Under the pieces are notes generated by a model. That model had not been told where the DNA came from, ran no database searches, and saw nothing but the letters and a program-made list of their open reading frames with translations. The position numbers and the translations under genes are program-made. Of a stretch of 64,000 nt of DNA, positions 36,302-44,362 are shown one piece after another; positions within the stretch are counted from its first letter, which is position 1, and every line of letters begins with the position of its first letter. Source of the DNA: Microthrixaceae bacterium (GTDB lineage Bacteria; Actinomycetota; Acidimicrobiia; Acidimicrobiales; Iamiaceae); contig JADJDU010000001.1 of the NCBI GenBank assembly GCA_016702505.1, positions 602,475 through 666,474 on the forward strand, in the 5' to 3' direction.

Positions 36302-37369
36302 TTAGCGGCGTTTGTCTTTGAGGATGTCCCGGTAGAGGCGTCCGGTCTGGCGATCTTGGCGGCGTGAGGCCACCGGGTCGGCGCGGATGGCGGCAGCGTG
36401 GGCCTCTGCTTCGAGTGCTCGCCACCGTTCCACCCGGTCGGGGTCGAGGCCACCGCTGTCGAGGGCTTCACGGATCGCGCACGACGGTTCTCGGTGGTGG
36501 GCGCAATCGTTGAAGCGGCATTGGGTGGCCAGTTCCTCGATGTCGGGGAAGGTCTCGGCCACCGCTTCGGCATCGGCGAAGATCCCCACCTCACGGATGC
36601 CGGGGGTGTCCACCAGCACACCGCCGGTGGCCAGGAGGTGGAGTTGGCGGGAGGTGGTGGTGTGGCGCCCCTTGGCGTCGCCGAGACGCACCCCACCGGT
36701 GGCGGCCACCTCGGCGTTGACCAGGGCGTTGACCAGCGTCGACTTCCCGGCTCCGGACTCACCGATGAGGGCCACGGTGCGGGTGGCGATGTGGGCGAGG
36801 AGGTCCTCCACGCCCCAGCCGCCCCGGGCCGAAAGGGCGACGACGTCGAGGTTCGGGTCGGCTTCGAGCACCGCGGCCCTGGCGCGGTCGAGGGATTCGG
36901 AGTCGGCGGTGTCGGCCTTGGTCAGCACGACCAAGGATCGGGCCAGGGCATCGTTGGCGATGGTCATGGTGCGTTGGATGCGCCCGACTCGAACGGGGCG
37001 GTCCAGGCCGCACACGATCAACACCAGGTCGACGTTGGCGGCCATGGGTTGCTCGCGCTCGCTGCCCGCGGCACGCCGGCGCAGAAGCGATCGGCGAGGG
37101 AGGGTGGCACGCGGATTGGGGGCGTGGTCCAGCACGACCCAGTCTCCGACCACCGGCGGTGGGGTGACCGCAGGTCCGAACATGGCCCTAACCGGACCAT
37201 CTGTGGTGGCCACGATCAGGCCGGCACCGTCGTGGCGGATCACCCGGCCGGGTCGAGGGCTGTCGATCTCGGTGCCAGCCATCGCCGCCAGCGCGGCGGC
37301 GTAGGTCTGAGCCCATTCGTCATCCCAGCCGTAGGACTCCAAGCCGGGCGGGTCGGGCTGGGTGGTCAC
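36302..37369 (-). CDS. rsgA: Ribosome small-subunit-dependent GTPase A
   Basis: A 355-residue circularly permuted GTPase that helps late 30S maturation. An OB-fold (about 35-100, GRVIRHDGAGLIVATTDGPVRAMFG) precedes the permuted G domain: G4 LTKAD, then G1 GESGAGKST, switch region with THHxxR-like RHTTTSRQLH, G3 DTPG. The C-terminal zinc site is CRFNDCAHHREPSCAIREAL. All motifs intact. GTG start 37369. The stop lies 12 nt from the R1 repeat copy B. Confidence 0.95.
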   Translation of the reverse strand: MTTQPDPPGLESYGWDDEWAQTYAAALAAMAGTEIDSPRPGRVIRHDGAGLIVATTDGPVRAMFGPAVTPPPVVGDWVVLDHAPNPRATLPRRSLLRRRAAGSEREQPMAANVDLVLIVCGLDRPVRVGRIQRTMTIANDALARSLVVLTKADTADSESLDRARAAVLEADPNLDVVALSARGGWGVEDLLAHIATRTVALIGESGAGKSTLVNALVNAEVAATGGVRLGDAKGRHTTTSRQLHLLATGGVLVDTPGIREVGIFADAEAVAETFPDIEELATQCRFNDCAHHREPSCAIREALDSGGLDPDRVERWRALEAEAHAAAIRADPVASRRQDRQTGRLYRDILKDKRR

Positions 37370-37552
37370 CGGCCGGGGCCGACGGCGTGGCAGCGGGGGA
37401 GCACGTCGACAACGGTAGTGGCGATGGCGGTGGCCGGCGCCGAGCCGGTTCGCCTCCTATAGGCGGAGCGACCCCGTGACCGGGCCGCCGAGTGCCATCG
37501 ATCGCGAACCGCTATGGCGGCCGGCGAGTTGGTCGATCGAGATGGGCGTCCG

Positions 37553-37558
37553 TAGCGT
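37553..37558 (+). promoter_or_regulatory. Candidate -10 box of leaderless ribF
   Basis: TAGCGT ends 6 nt before the GTG at 37565, with no Shine-Dalgarno sequence. Confidence 0.45.
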
Positions 37559-37564
37559 TGAGTC

Positions 37565-38524
37565 GTGCAGGTGATCCGCGGTGACGGTCAGCGTCCCGAT
37601 CCTCTAGAACCCAGCGCCGTCACCATCGGGGCCTATGACGGGGTCCACCTCGGTCACCAGGCCGTCATTTCCCAAGTGCGGGAGTTGGCCGCGGGACGCG
37701 ACCTACAGACGGTTGTGGTCACCTTCGATCGCCATCCAGCCACCGTTGTCCGCCCGGACTCGGCCCCGCTCCTTCTATGTGATCTGGAGCAGAAGCTCGA
37801 ACTGTTGGCTGCCACAGGCGTCGACGCCACCTACGTCGTCCACTTCGACGAGGCCCGTGCCGCAGAGACGGCCGAGTCCTTCGTGCAAGACGTCCTCGTC
37901 GGCTGCCTCACCGCTCGGGCCGTGGTGGTGGGGGCGGACTTCCACTTCGGGCACCGGCGGGGTGGCGATGTGGCCTTGCTCGAGCGGATGGGAGCCGAGG
38001 CAGGGTTCGAGGTGTGTGGCCTGGACCTGGTCGGCGTCGACGGGCAACCGGCAGGCGCCGAGGAAGTTCGAGTTTCATCCACGGCGATCCGCCGACTGCT
38101 CGCCGACGGTGATGTGTCGGGGGCGGCCGTGATGTTGGGACGGCCCCACGAGGTGAGGGGGGTGGTCGAGCCCGGTGACCAACGGGGACGAGAGATCGGG
38201 TTTCCCACCGCCAACCTCACCTTGCCCGCCGAGATCCAACTTCCCGCCGACGGCATCTATGCCGGCTGGGTGGAACGGGCAGACGGTACCGAGTTGGCAT
38301 CGGCCATCAGCCTCGGTCACCGTCCCACCTTCTACGACCGCCGGGCCGAGGCGCCGCTGCTGGAGTGCCACCTTCTCGACTTCGCCGGAGACCTCTATGG
38401 CGAGGCGGTCCGAGTGCGCTTCGTGGAGCGGCTTCGGGGCGAGGAACGGTTCGACTCGGTCGAGTCACTGGTCGACCAGATCCACACCGACGTCGATCAG
38501 ACCCGCAAGCTGCTCATTCCCTGA
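37565..38524 (+). CDS. ribF: Bifunctional riboflavin kinase / FAD synthetase
   Basis: A 319-residue enzyme making FMN from riboflavin and FAD from FMN. N-terminal FAD synthetase (about 15-185): nucleotidylyltransferase motif GAYDGVHLGHQAVI, VGADFHFGHRRGGD, and VSSTAIRRLLADGDVSGA. C-terminal flavokinase (about 190-315): GREIGFPTANL, the PAEIQLPADGIYAGWV motif and ECHLLDFAGDLYGEAVRVRFVERLRGEERFDSVESLVDQI. GTG start fits the -10 box and the normal length. ribF next to rpsO-pnp is typical of actinobacteria, though an alpha/beta hydrolase intervenes here. Confidence 0.95.
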   Translation: MQVIRGDGQRPDPLEPSAVTIGAYDGVHLGHQAVISQVRELAAGRDLQTVVVTFDRHPATVVRPDSAPLLLCDLEQKLELLAATGVDATYVVHFDEARAAETAESFVQDVLVGCLTARAVVVGADFHFGHRRGGDVALLERMGAEAGFEVCGLDLVGVDGQPAGAEEVRVSSTAIRRLLADGDVSGAAVMLGRPHEVRGVVEPGDQRGREIGFPTANLTLPAEIQLPADGIYAGWVERADGTELASAISLGHRPTFYDRRAEAPLLECHLLDFAGDLYGEAVRVRFVERLRGEERFDSVESLVDQIHTDVDQTRKLLIP

Positions 38525-38617
38525 CCGCGGCAGACTCGATCGCCGAAAGGGCCGGCATCGTCCCGCCGCCCGCCATCTCACACTCATGGCACGGAACGTG
38601 TGAGCCGATGAACCAGA

Positions 38618-38631
38618 CTGACGTTCGTCAG
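38618..38631. promoter_or_regulatory. Palindrome upstream of the alpha/beta hydrolase
   Basis: CTGACG-TT-CGTCAG, perfect 6-bp arms with a 2-nt centre and looser flanking symmetry (AGA ... TCT), 22 bp before the hydrolase ATG. A candidate operator. Confidence 0.4.
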
Positions 38632-38653
38632 GTCTGGGTACCCGGGGAGTGAG

Positions 38654-39862
38654 ATGCCCAAGAAGTCTGGTTCGAGTTCTGGTTCGCCGAGGCGCAAGTC
38701 GAGGGTGTCCGCCGTGGAGGTGGCCGAAGTCGACGTTGCAGACGTTGCCGAACTGCCGCTCCTGGGGCCATCCACCGACGCCAGCCACGACGGCGTGGCC
38801 GAGGCCGCAACCGGAACCGGGGTCCGCCGCCTGCCGCGCCTGGCCCGCCACGAGGTGACATTGGCCGACGGGCACCGCGTCGGTGTCACGGTGTGCGGCC
38901 GGGGCGTACCCATCGTGTTGATCCACGGCTTCACCGCCGAAGGCATGCTCTACGCCCAGACCCTCAGCCGTCTTGTTGCCATGGGCTTCAAGGTGGTGGC
39001 CATAGACACCGCCGATCACGGCTCCACCCAAGGCCTACCCACCGGGGGTGCCAACTTCGAGGAGTACACCAAGCTCCTGGGCCGGGTGATAGATGAGCTC
39101 GGGATCCGCAAGGCCGTGTTCTGCGGCCACTCCATGGGTGGGCGGCTGATCACCGAGTACGCCGCCAACCACCCTGAACGGGTGCTGACCGTGATCCTGC
39201 TCGACGCCATCGTGGGGGAGACCTGGGACCGGATCGTGGCTGCTTCTCGCCTCAACCCGCTGCTTTTGGTCGGGATCGGCGGCATCTTGCTGGCCGACTC
39301 GCTGTACACGGTTCCGTTCCTGCGGGACCCCACCCAGGCGCTCAAGCTCGGCCGTCTTGTGGCTCCGGTGGTCCGTTCCCACGTGACCAACCCGATGCAG
39401 ATGCTCGGTCCAGGCGTGTCGATCCTGCGGTCGCGTTCCTCTCGGTGGATGCTCCAAAAGATCCGCAAGAGTGGCGTGCCGTTGGTAGCCATCCACGGCG
39501 ACCGAGACATCGTCGTACCCCTGTCCACCGCCCGAAGCGCGGCGCGCCTGGCCGGTGGCATGGTGGTCGTGGTCGAAGGTGGCACCCACTCGTGGCTGCT
39601 CAAGGACCCAGAAGCGTTGCCCGCCATCTTCCGCAAGATGTTCTCGAGCGAGCGGGCCCTCAAATCCCGGGAACGGGACTTCGCCGAGATGGGGCTGGCT
39701 CCCGATGCCAACGTCGATGAGGTCGAGGCCGCCTTCTACGACCCCGACGCCCTGGTGCTCCAGCTCACCCCCGAGCTCGATGTCGACACGCTGTTCCAGA
39801 GCGAAGCCAAGCCCCGCTACCGCTGGCACATCGACCTGCCCGGGCGCCCCCCGGCGGGTTAG
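38654..39862 (+). CDS. Alpha/beta-hydrolase fold protein
   Basis: A 402-residue protein. A low-complexity Lys/Ser-rich N-terminus of about 60 residues precedes a hydrolase domain with oxyanion HG (91-92, LIHGFTAEGM), nucleophile S160 (FCGHSMGGR), acid in HGDRDIVVP and His in GGTHSWLLKDP. The last 70 residues are an acidic extension (RDFAEMGLAPDANVDEVEAAFYDPDALVLQLTPELDVDTLF). GGGGAG stands 5 nt before the ATG. It is a likely lipase/esterase; substrate unknown. The hydrophobic segment near LLLVGIGGILLADSLYTVPFL could lie over the active site. Confidence 0.85.
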   Translation: MPKKSGSSSGSPRRKSRVSAVEVAEVDVADVAELPLLGPSTDASHDGVAEAATGTGVRRLPRLARHEVTLADGHRVGVTVCGRGVPIVLIHGFTAEGMLYAQTLSRLVAMGFKVVAIDTADHGSTQGLPTGGANFEEYTKLLGRVIDELGIRKAVFCGHSMGGRLITEYAANHPERVLTVILLDAIVGETWDRIVAASRLNPLLLVGIGGILLADSLYTVPFLRDPTQALKLGRLVAPVVRSHVTNPMQMLGPGVSILRSRSSRWMLQKIRKSGVPLVAIHGDRDIVVPLSTARSAARLAGGMVVVVEGGTHSWLLKDPEALPAIFRKMFSSERALKSRERDFAEMGLAPDANVDEVEAAFYDPDALVLQLTPELDVDTLFQSEAKPRYRWHIDLPGRPPAG

Positions 39863-40186
39863 CCGGCCTAGGCCGCGCCCGCGGGGGGGCGCGGGCCAGG
39901 CGGCCCCCCGGGGGCGGGGGGGGGGCCCCCGGGGGGGGCCCCCGGCCCCCCGGCCCGGGCCGGGGGGCCGGGCCGGGGGGGCGGGGGGGCCCCGGGGGGG
40001 GGGGGGCCGGGGGGGGGGGGGGGGGGGGGGGGCCCCCGCCGGGGCCGACGTTGGTGGCGAACGGAGGTTCGCACTACCCTGGCACGGGCACCCAGAGCGG
40101 GTGCAGCCGCGCCCGGCCAGGCGGACCGCCCCGACCGGGGTGGGTCGCGGGTCCGGGGGCCGGGTAGGAAACCCAAGAGGAATCAA
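39863..40186. other. 324-bp gap containing an abnormal G/C homopolymer tract
   Basis: About 39880-40033 consists almost entirely of runs of G and C up to twenty long (for example GGGGGG and CCCCC blocks), with virtually no A or T. The flanks (39863-39878 and from about 40036) are normal. It lies in the gap before rpsO and probably hides its promoter. See findings: most likely a base-calling or assembly failure, not biology. Confidence 0.8.
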
Positions 40187-40459
40187 GTGTCAGAGATCAT
40201 CGATCGTCAAAAGCCCGAGGTCATCGCCGAGCACCGTCTCCACGATTCAGACACCGGCTCTCCCGAGGTTCAGATCGCGCTTCTCACCAAGCGCATCAAC
40301 CACCTCAACGAACACCTCAAGGTTCACAAGAAGGACCACCACAGCCGTCGGGGCCTGCTCATGCTGGTCGGCCGGCGACGCAACCTGCTCGACTACGTCA
40401 AGAACAACGACGTCGAGCGGTACCGCACGATCATCGCCACCCACGGCCTGCGCCGCTAG
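40187..40459 (+). CDS. rpsO: 30S ribosomal protein S15
   Basis: A 90-residue helical protein that binds 16S rRNA helices 20-22 early in 30S assembly. Conserved landmarks: HDSDTGSPEVQIALLTKRINHLNEHLKVHKKDHHSRRGLLMLVGRRRNLLDYV. GTG start with AAGAGGAA about 6 nt upstream; that matches the family length. A strong terminator follows, so pnp is not simply read through, although rpsO-pnp is the usual order. Confidence 0.98.
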   Translation: MSEIIDRQKPEVIAEHRLHDSDTGSPEVQIALLTKRINHLNEHLKVHKKDHHSRRGLLMLVGRRRNLLDYVKNNDVERYRTIIATHGLRR

Positions 40460-40469
40460 GCAGCGACTC

Positions 40470-40506
40470 CCTACGAGCGGCCCTTCGGGGCCGCTCGTAG
40501 GCTTTT
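40470..40506 (+). terminator. Rho-independent terminator after rpsO
   Basis: CCTACGAGCGGCCC-TTCG-GGGCCGCTCGTAGG (14-bp perfect stem, stable TTCG tetraloop) followed by CTTTT. In other bacteria the rpsO-pnp intergenic hairpin is also where RNases act; whether that is true here is not visible. Confidence 0.9.
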
Positions 40507-40649
40507 CACCAAACCAACAAACCAGGCGATCCATCGCCGGTCAGTTGTCAGTCGAAGTCCGCTCGGCGAAACCGTCGGGAGCACCCCGACTGGGAACTGG
40601 CCACAAGATCGCCTCCGTCGGGGCAGAGCTGCCCCAGAAGGAGACCACC

Positions 40650-43034
40650 ATGGCCGAGGCCATCACCGTTTCCGGGCCCGTTTCGGGTACCGACAAGACC
40701 CTCACCTTCTCCACCGGGGTGTTCGCCCCCCAGTCCCAGGGCGCCGTCGTCGCCCGGATCGGGAACACCCAGACCCTGGCCACCGCCAACGGTGCCAAAG
40801 AGGTGCGCGAGGGCACCGACTTCTTCCCTCTGACCGTTGACGTCGAGGAGAAGGCGTACGCCGCCGGCAAGATCCCCGGCTCGTTCTTCCGCCGTGAGGG
40901 CCGCCCGTCCGACAACGCCGTGCTGGTGTGCCGTCTCATCGACCGCCCGCTGCGCCCGTCGTTCCCAAGGGCTACCGCAACGAGACCCAGGTCGTGATCA
41001 CCGTTCTCGGTGCCGATCAGACCAACCCCTACGACATCATCGCCATCAACGCCGCTTCGGCTTCGCTGATGCTCACCGGCCTGCCCTTCGAGGGTCCCAT
41101 CGGTGCGGTGCGCCTGGCCTACTCCCAAGACGGCCAGTGGATCCCGCACCCCACCTACGAGGAGCAGGACGAGTCCACCTTCCAGATCGTGGTCGCCGGC
41201 CGTGAGGTCAACGGTGAGATCGCCATCATGATGGTCGAGGCCTCGGGCACCGAGAAGGCTTGGTCCTACTACGAGAACGGCGCCCCCAAGGTGACCGAAG
41301 AGGTCATCGCCGGCGGACTCGAAGCCTGCAAGGTCTGGATCGCCGAGTCCCTCGCCCTCCAGAACGAACTGGTGGCCAAGGTCGGCCGCAAGCCCGCCCT
41401 GGTGTGGGAGAACCAGATCGACTTCTCCGAGGAGATCGAGGCTGCGGTGGCCGCCGCCGCCGAGGCCAAGCTCATCCCGGCCAACCAGATCGTCGACAAG
41501 ACCGAGCGCAACGCCGCCAACGACGCCATCAAGGCCGAGGTCGTGGCCGAGCTGACCGGTGAGGGCGCCCCCTTCGAAGGCCAGTCCCGTCAGGTCAAGA
41601 GCGCCTTCAAGGAGCTCACCAAGTCGGTCATCCGTCGTCGGGTGGTAGACGAGGGCATCCGCATGGACGGCCGCGGCGTCACCGACCTCCGTCCGGTCAG
41701 TGCCCAGGTCGGTCTCATCCCCACCGCCCACGGCACCGGCCTGTTCCAGCGAGGCGAGACCCAGGTCCTCAACGTGTTGACCCTGGGCTTGCCCAAGATG
41801 GACCAGCTCCTCGACACCGTGGATCCGGTCACCAAGAAGCGATACATGCACCACTACAACATGCCGCCCTACGCCAACGGCGAGACCGGGCGCATGGGTG
41901 GGACCAAGCGTCGCGAGGTCGGCCACGGCATGCTGGCCGAGCGGGCCCTTCTGCCCCTCGTCCCCCTCGCTGGAGGAGTGGCCCTACGCCCTGCGCCTGG
42001 TGTCGGAGGTCATGTCCTCCAACGGCTCCACCTCCATGGCGTCGGTCTGCTCGTCGTCGTTGTCGCTGATGGACGGCGGCGTGCCGCTCAAGGCGGCAGT
42101 GGCCGGCATCGCCATGGGCCTCATCTATGAGGACGGCAACTACGTCACCCTCACCGACATCTTGGGTTCCGAAGACGCCTTCGGCGACATGGACTTCAAG
42201 GTGGCCGGTACGGCCGAGTTCGTTACCGCCCTTCAGCTCGACACCAAGATCGAGGGCTTGCCCGCCGAGGTGCTCGCCGCCGCCCTCAACCAGGCCAAGC
42301 AGGCCCGCCTCGAGATACTCGACGTGATGAACGCGGCCATCTCCGAGCCTCGTGACTCGGTGGGTGCATCGGCTCCGAAGATCATCAGCTTCGAGATCCC
42401 GATCGACAAGATCGGTGAGGTCATCGGCCCGAAGGGCAAGGTCATCAACGCCATCCAGGCCGAGACCGGCGCCGACATCTCCGTCGACGACGACGGCATG
42501 GTCGGTACCGTGAGTATCGGCTCGGTCGACCTCGGAGCGGTGAACGAGGCCGAGCGTCAGATCCGCCTCATCCTCAACCCACCCACCGCTGAGGTGGGCC
42601 AGGTGTACCCGGGTCGGGTGGTGAACATCACCAAGTTCGGTGCCTTCGTCAACATCCTTCCCGGCCGTGACGGCCTGCTCCACATCTCCAAGCTGGGAGG
42701 GGGCAAGCGCATCGACAAGGTCGAGGACGTGCTCGAGCTGGGCCAGGAGGTCGAAGTCAAGGTCGACGACGTCGACCCCAACGGCAAGGTGTCGCTCACC
42801 CCGGTCACCCCGCTGGTGCCGTCGGGCAGCGGTGGGGGAGATGCCGGTGACAGCGAGACCGCTCCGACGAGCGGAGCCAGCTCGGACGAAGGTCGTGAGA
42901 GCGTCTCGTTCGAGGACTCCTTCGACGCCGAGATCCGCGAGGAGTTCGGTGACCTCGGTCCTGGCAACGACCGTGGGGGAGACCGCGGCGGCAACAGTGG
43001 CCGCGGCAACCGCCGTGGTGGCGGCCGACGCTGA
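40650..43034 (+). CDS. pnp: Polyribonucleotide nucleotidyltransferase (PNPase), two compensating frameshifts in this sequence
   Basis: A 3'-to-5' phosphorolytic exoribonuclease. AAGGAG stands 7 nt before the ATG. Domains in order: first RNase PH core (GAVVARIGNTQTLATA ...), all-alpha domain, second RNase PH core (MDGRGVTDLRPVSAQVGLIPTAHGTGLFQRGETQVLNVLTLG), KH domain (KIISFEIPIDKIGEVIGPKGKVINAIQAETGADISVDDDG), S1 domain (GQVYPGRVVNITKFGAFVNILPGRDGLLHISKL) and a Gly/Arg-rich tail. The frame breaks at CCC 40964-40966 (one C missing: SFPKGYRNETQ is restored) and at the C5 run 41962-41966 (one C too many: LLPLVPSLEEWPYALRL is restored). Corrected, 794 residues. PNPase is too conserved for these to be believable decay. 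Confidence 0.95.
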
Positions 43035-43072
43035 CCAACTGAACCGGGGCCGAAGGCCCCTGATCATCTAGC

Positions 43073-43101
43073 GGTCCCGGTCGTGGGTAACGGCCGGGAC
43101 C
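43073..43101 (+). terminator. Hairpin between pnp and the M16 peptidase
   Basis: GGTCCCGG (43073-43080) and CCGGGACC (43094-43101) pair perfectly around 13 nt, followed by TCTTCCTTCC. A second small hairpin, GGGGCC-GAA-GGCCCC, lies at 43046-43060. Possible terminator or attenuator before the next gene. Confidence 0.4.
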
Positions 43102-43124
43102 TCTTCCTTCCCGGAGCAAACTGC

Positions 43125-44360
43125 GTGACCATCGAACGAACCGACATGACCTCGGGCCTCACCGTGGTGACCGAGGTGCTCCCCGGAGCTCGTTCATCCA
43201 GCTTCGGGTGCTGGGTGCGAGTCGGTGGGCGCGACGAACCCGCCAACCAGTCCGGCGCGTCGCACTTCCTTGAACACCTCCTGTTCAAAGGCACATCCAC
43301 GCGGACCGGCCGGGAGATCTCCGAAGCGATCGAGTCCGTCGGTGGTGAGCTGAATGCTCACACCGCCCATGAGCACACCGCCTTCTACGCCCGCGTCCCG
43401 GCTCGATCTGCCGCAGTCGGGCTCGACATGTTGGTGGACGTGTTGACCGACCCGGCCTTCACCGCCTCCGACGTGGACAGCGAAAGACAGGTGATCCTCG
43501 AGGAGCTCCATCTGGCCGAGGACGAGGGCGACGACCGGGTTCTCTCGCTGGCCCACCAGGCCCTGTGGGGTGAGCATCCCCTGGCCCGAGAGGTGCTGGG
43601 TCAGCTCCACACCATCGAAGCCTTGGACCGCGCCGCGGTGAGGGGCTTCTTCGACCACCACTACCACCCAGCCAACCTGGTTTTGGTGGCCGCCGGGGCC
43701 GTGGACCATGGGGATGTGGTCCGGGCCGCCGAGCGATTCGAAGCCCGTGCTGGTGGGGACCGCCAGGTGCGGACCACCCCAGATTTCGCTGGAGGCACCA
43801 GCGGCCTGTCGTTGGACCGACCCCATGACGTCGCCCACATTTCCCTGGCCTGGCCGGGCCTGGCCGCTGACCATCCGGACCGATATGCCCTCAGCGTGGC
43901 CAACCAGATCTTTGGTGGCGGGCTGTCCAGCCGGCTGTTCCAACAGATCCGAGAGGAACGAGGTCTGGCCTACTCGGTGTTCTCCGCGGTGAGCGCCTAC
44001 AGCGACGCTGGATCCCTGGTGACCTACGCCGGTACCAGTCCTGACCGTGCCTCCGAGGTGGTCGAGGTGATGGAACGGGTGGCGGGAGAGTTGTCGAGTC
44101 TGGGTGTCAGCGATCGGGAGCGAGACGTGGCTGTCGGTTACCTGGACGGGGCCGCTCAGCTCAGCCTTGAGGACACCGCCAGCGTCATGGCTCGGCTTGG
44201 CAACCACGTTTGCGCCAAGGGCGTAGTCGTGCCCATCGAGGACCAACTCGCCAAACTCCGTGCGGTCACCACCGACGACGTCAACCGGGTGCTGGCCACC
44301 CACCTTGGAGACGCTCCGGCCCGCTGTGTGGTGGGCCCCCTGGACCACATCGCCATCTGA
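43125..44360 (+). CDS. M16-family zinc metallopeptidase (mitochondrial processing peptidase-like)
   Basis: A 411-residue peptidase of the pitrilysin/PqqL clan. The inverted zinc motif HxxEH is H47-E50-H51 (SHFLEHLLFKG), with the third ligand Glu in the SERQVILEELHLAEDEGDD helix. The second half (LSLDRPHDVAHISLAWPG ... NQIFGGGLSSRLFQQIREERGLAYSVFSA) is the inactive-like M16 C domain with the R/Y motif. GTG 43125, 9 nt after GGAG, was preferred to the frame's earlier codons. Its place after pnp is the common actinobacterial order (Rv2782c in M. tuberculosis). The natural substrate is unknown. Confidence 0.92.
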   Translation: MTIERTDMTSGLTVVTEVLPGARSSSFGCWVRVGGRDEPANQSGASHFLEHLLFKGTSTRTGREISEAIESVGGELNAHTAHEHTAFYARVPARSAAVGLDMLVDVLTDPAFTASDVDSERQVILEELHLAEDEGDDRVLSLAHQALWGEHPLAREVLGQLHTIEALDRAAVRGFFDHHYHPANLVLVAAGAVDHGDVVRAAERFEARAGGDRQVRTTPDFAGGTSGLSLDRPHDVAHISLAWPGLAADHPDRYALSVANQIFGGGLSSRLFQQIREERGLAYSVFSAVSAYSDAGSLVTYAGTSPDRASEVVEVMERVAGELSSLGVSDRERDVAVGYLDGAAQLSLEDTASVMARLGNHVCAKGVVVPIEDQLAKLRAVTTDDVNRVLATHLGDAPARCVVGPLDHIAI

Positions 44361-44362
44361 GA

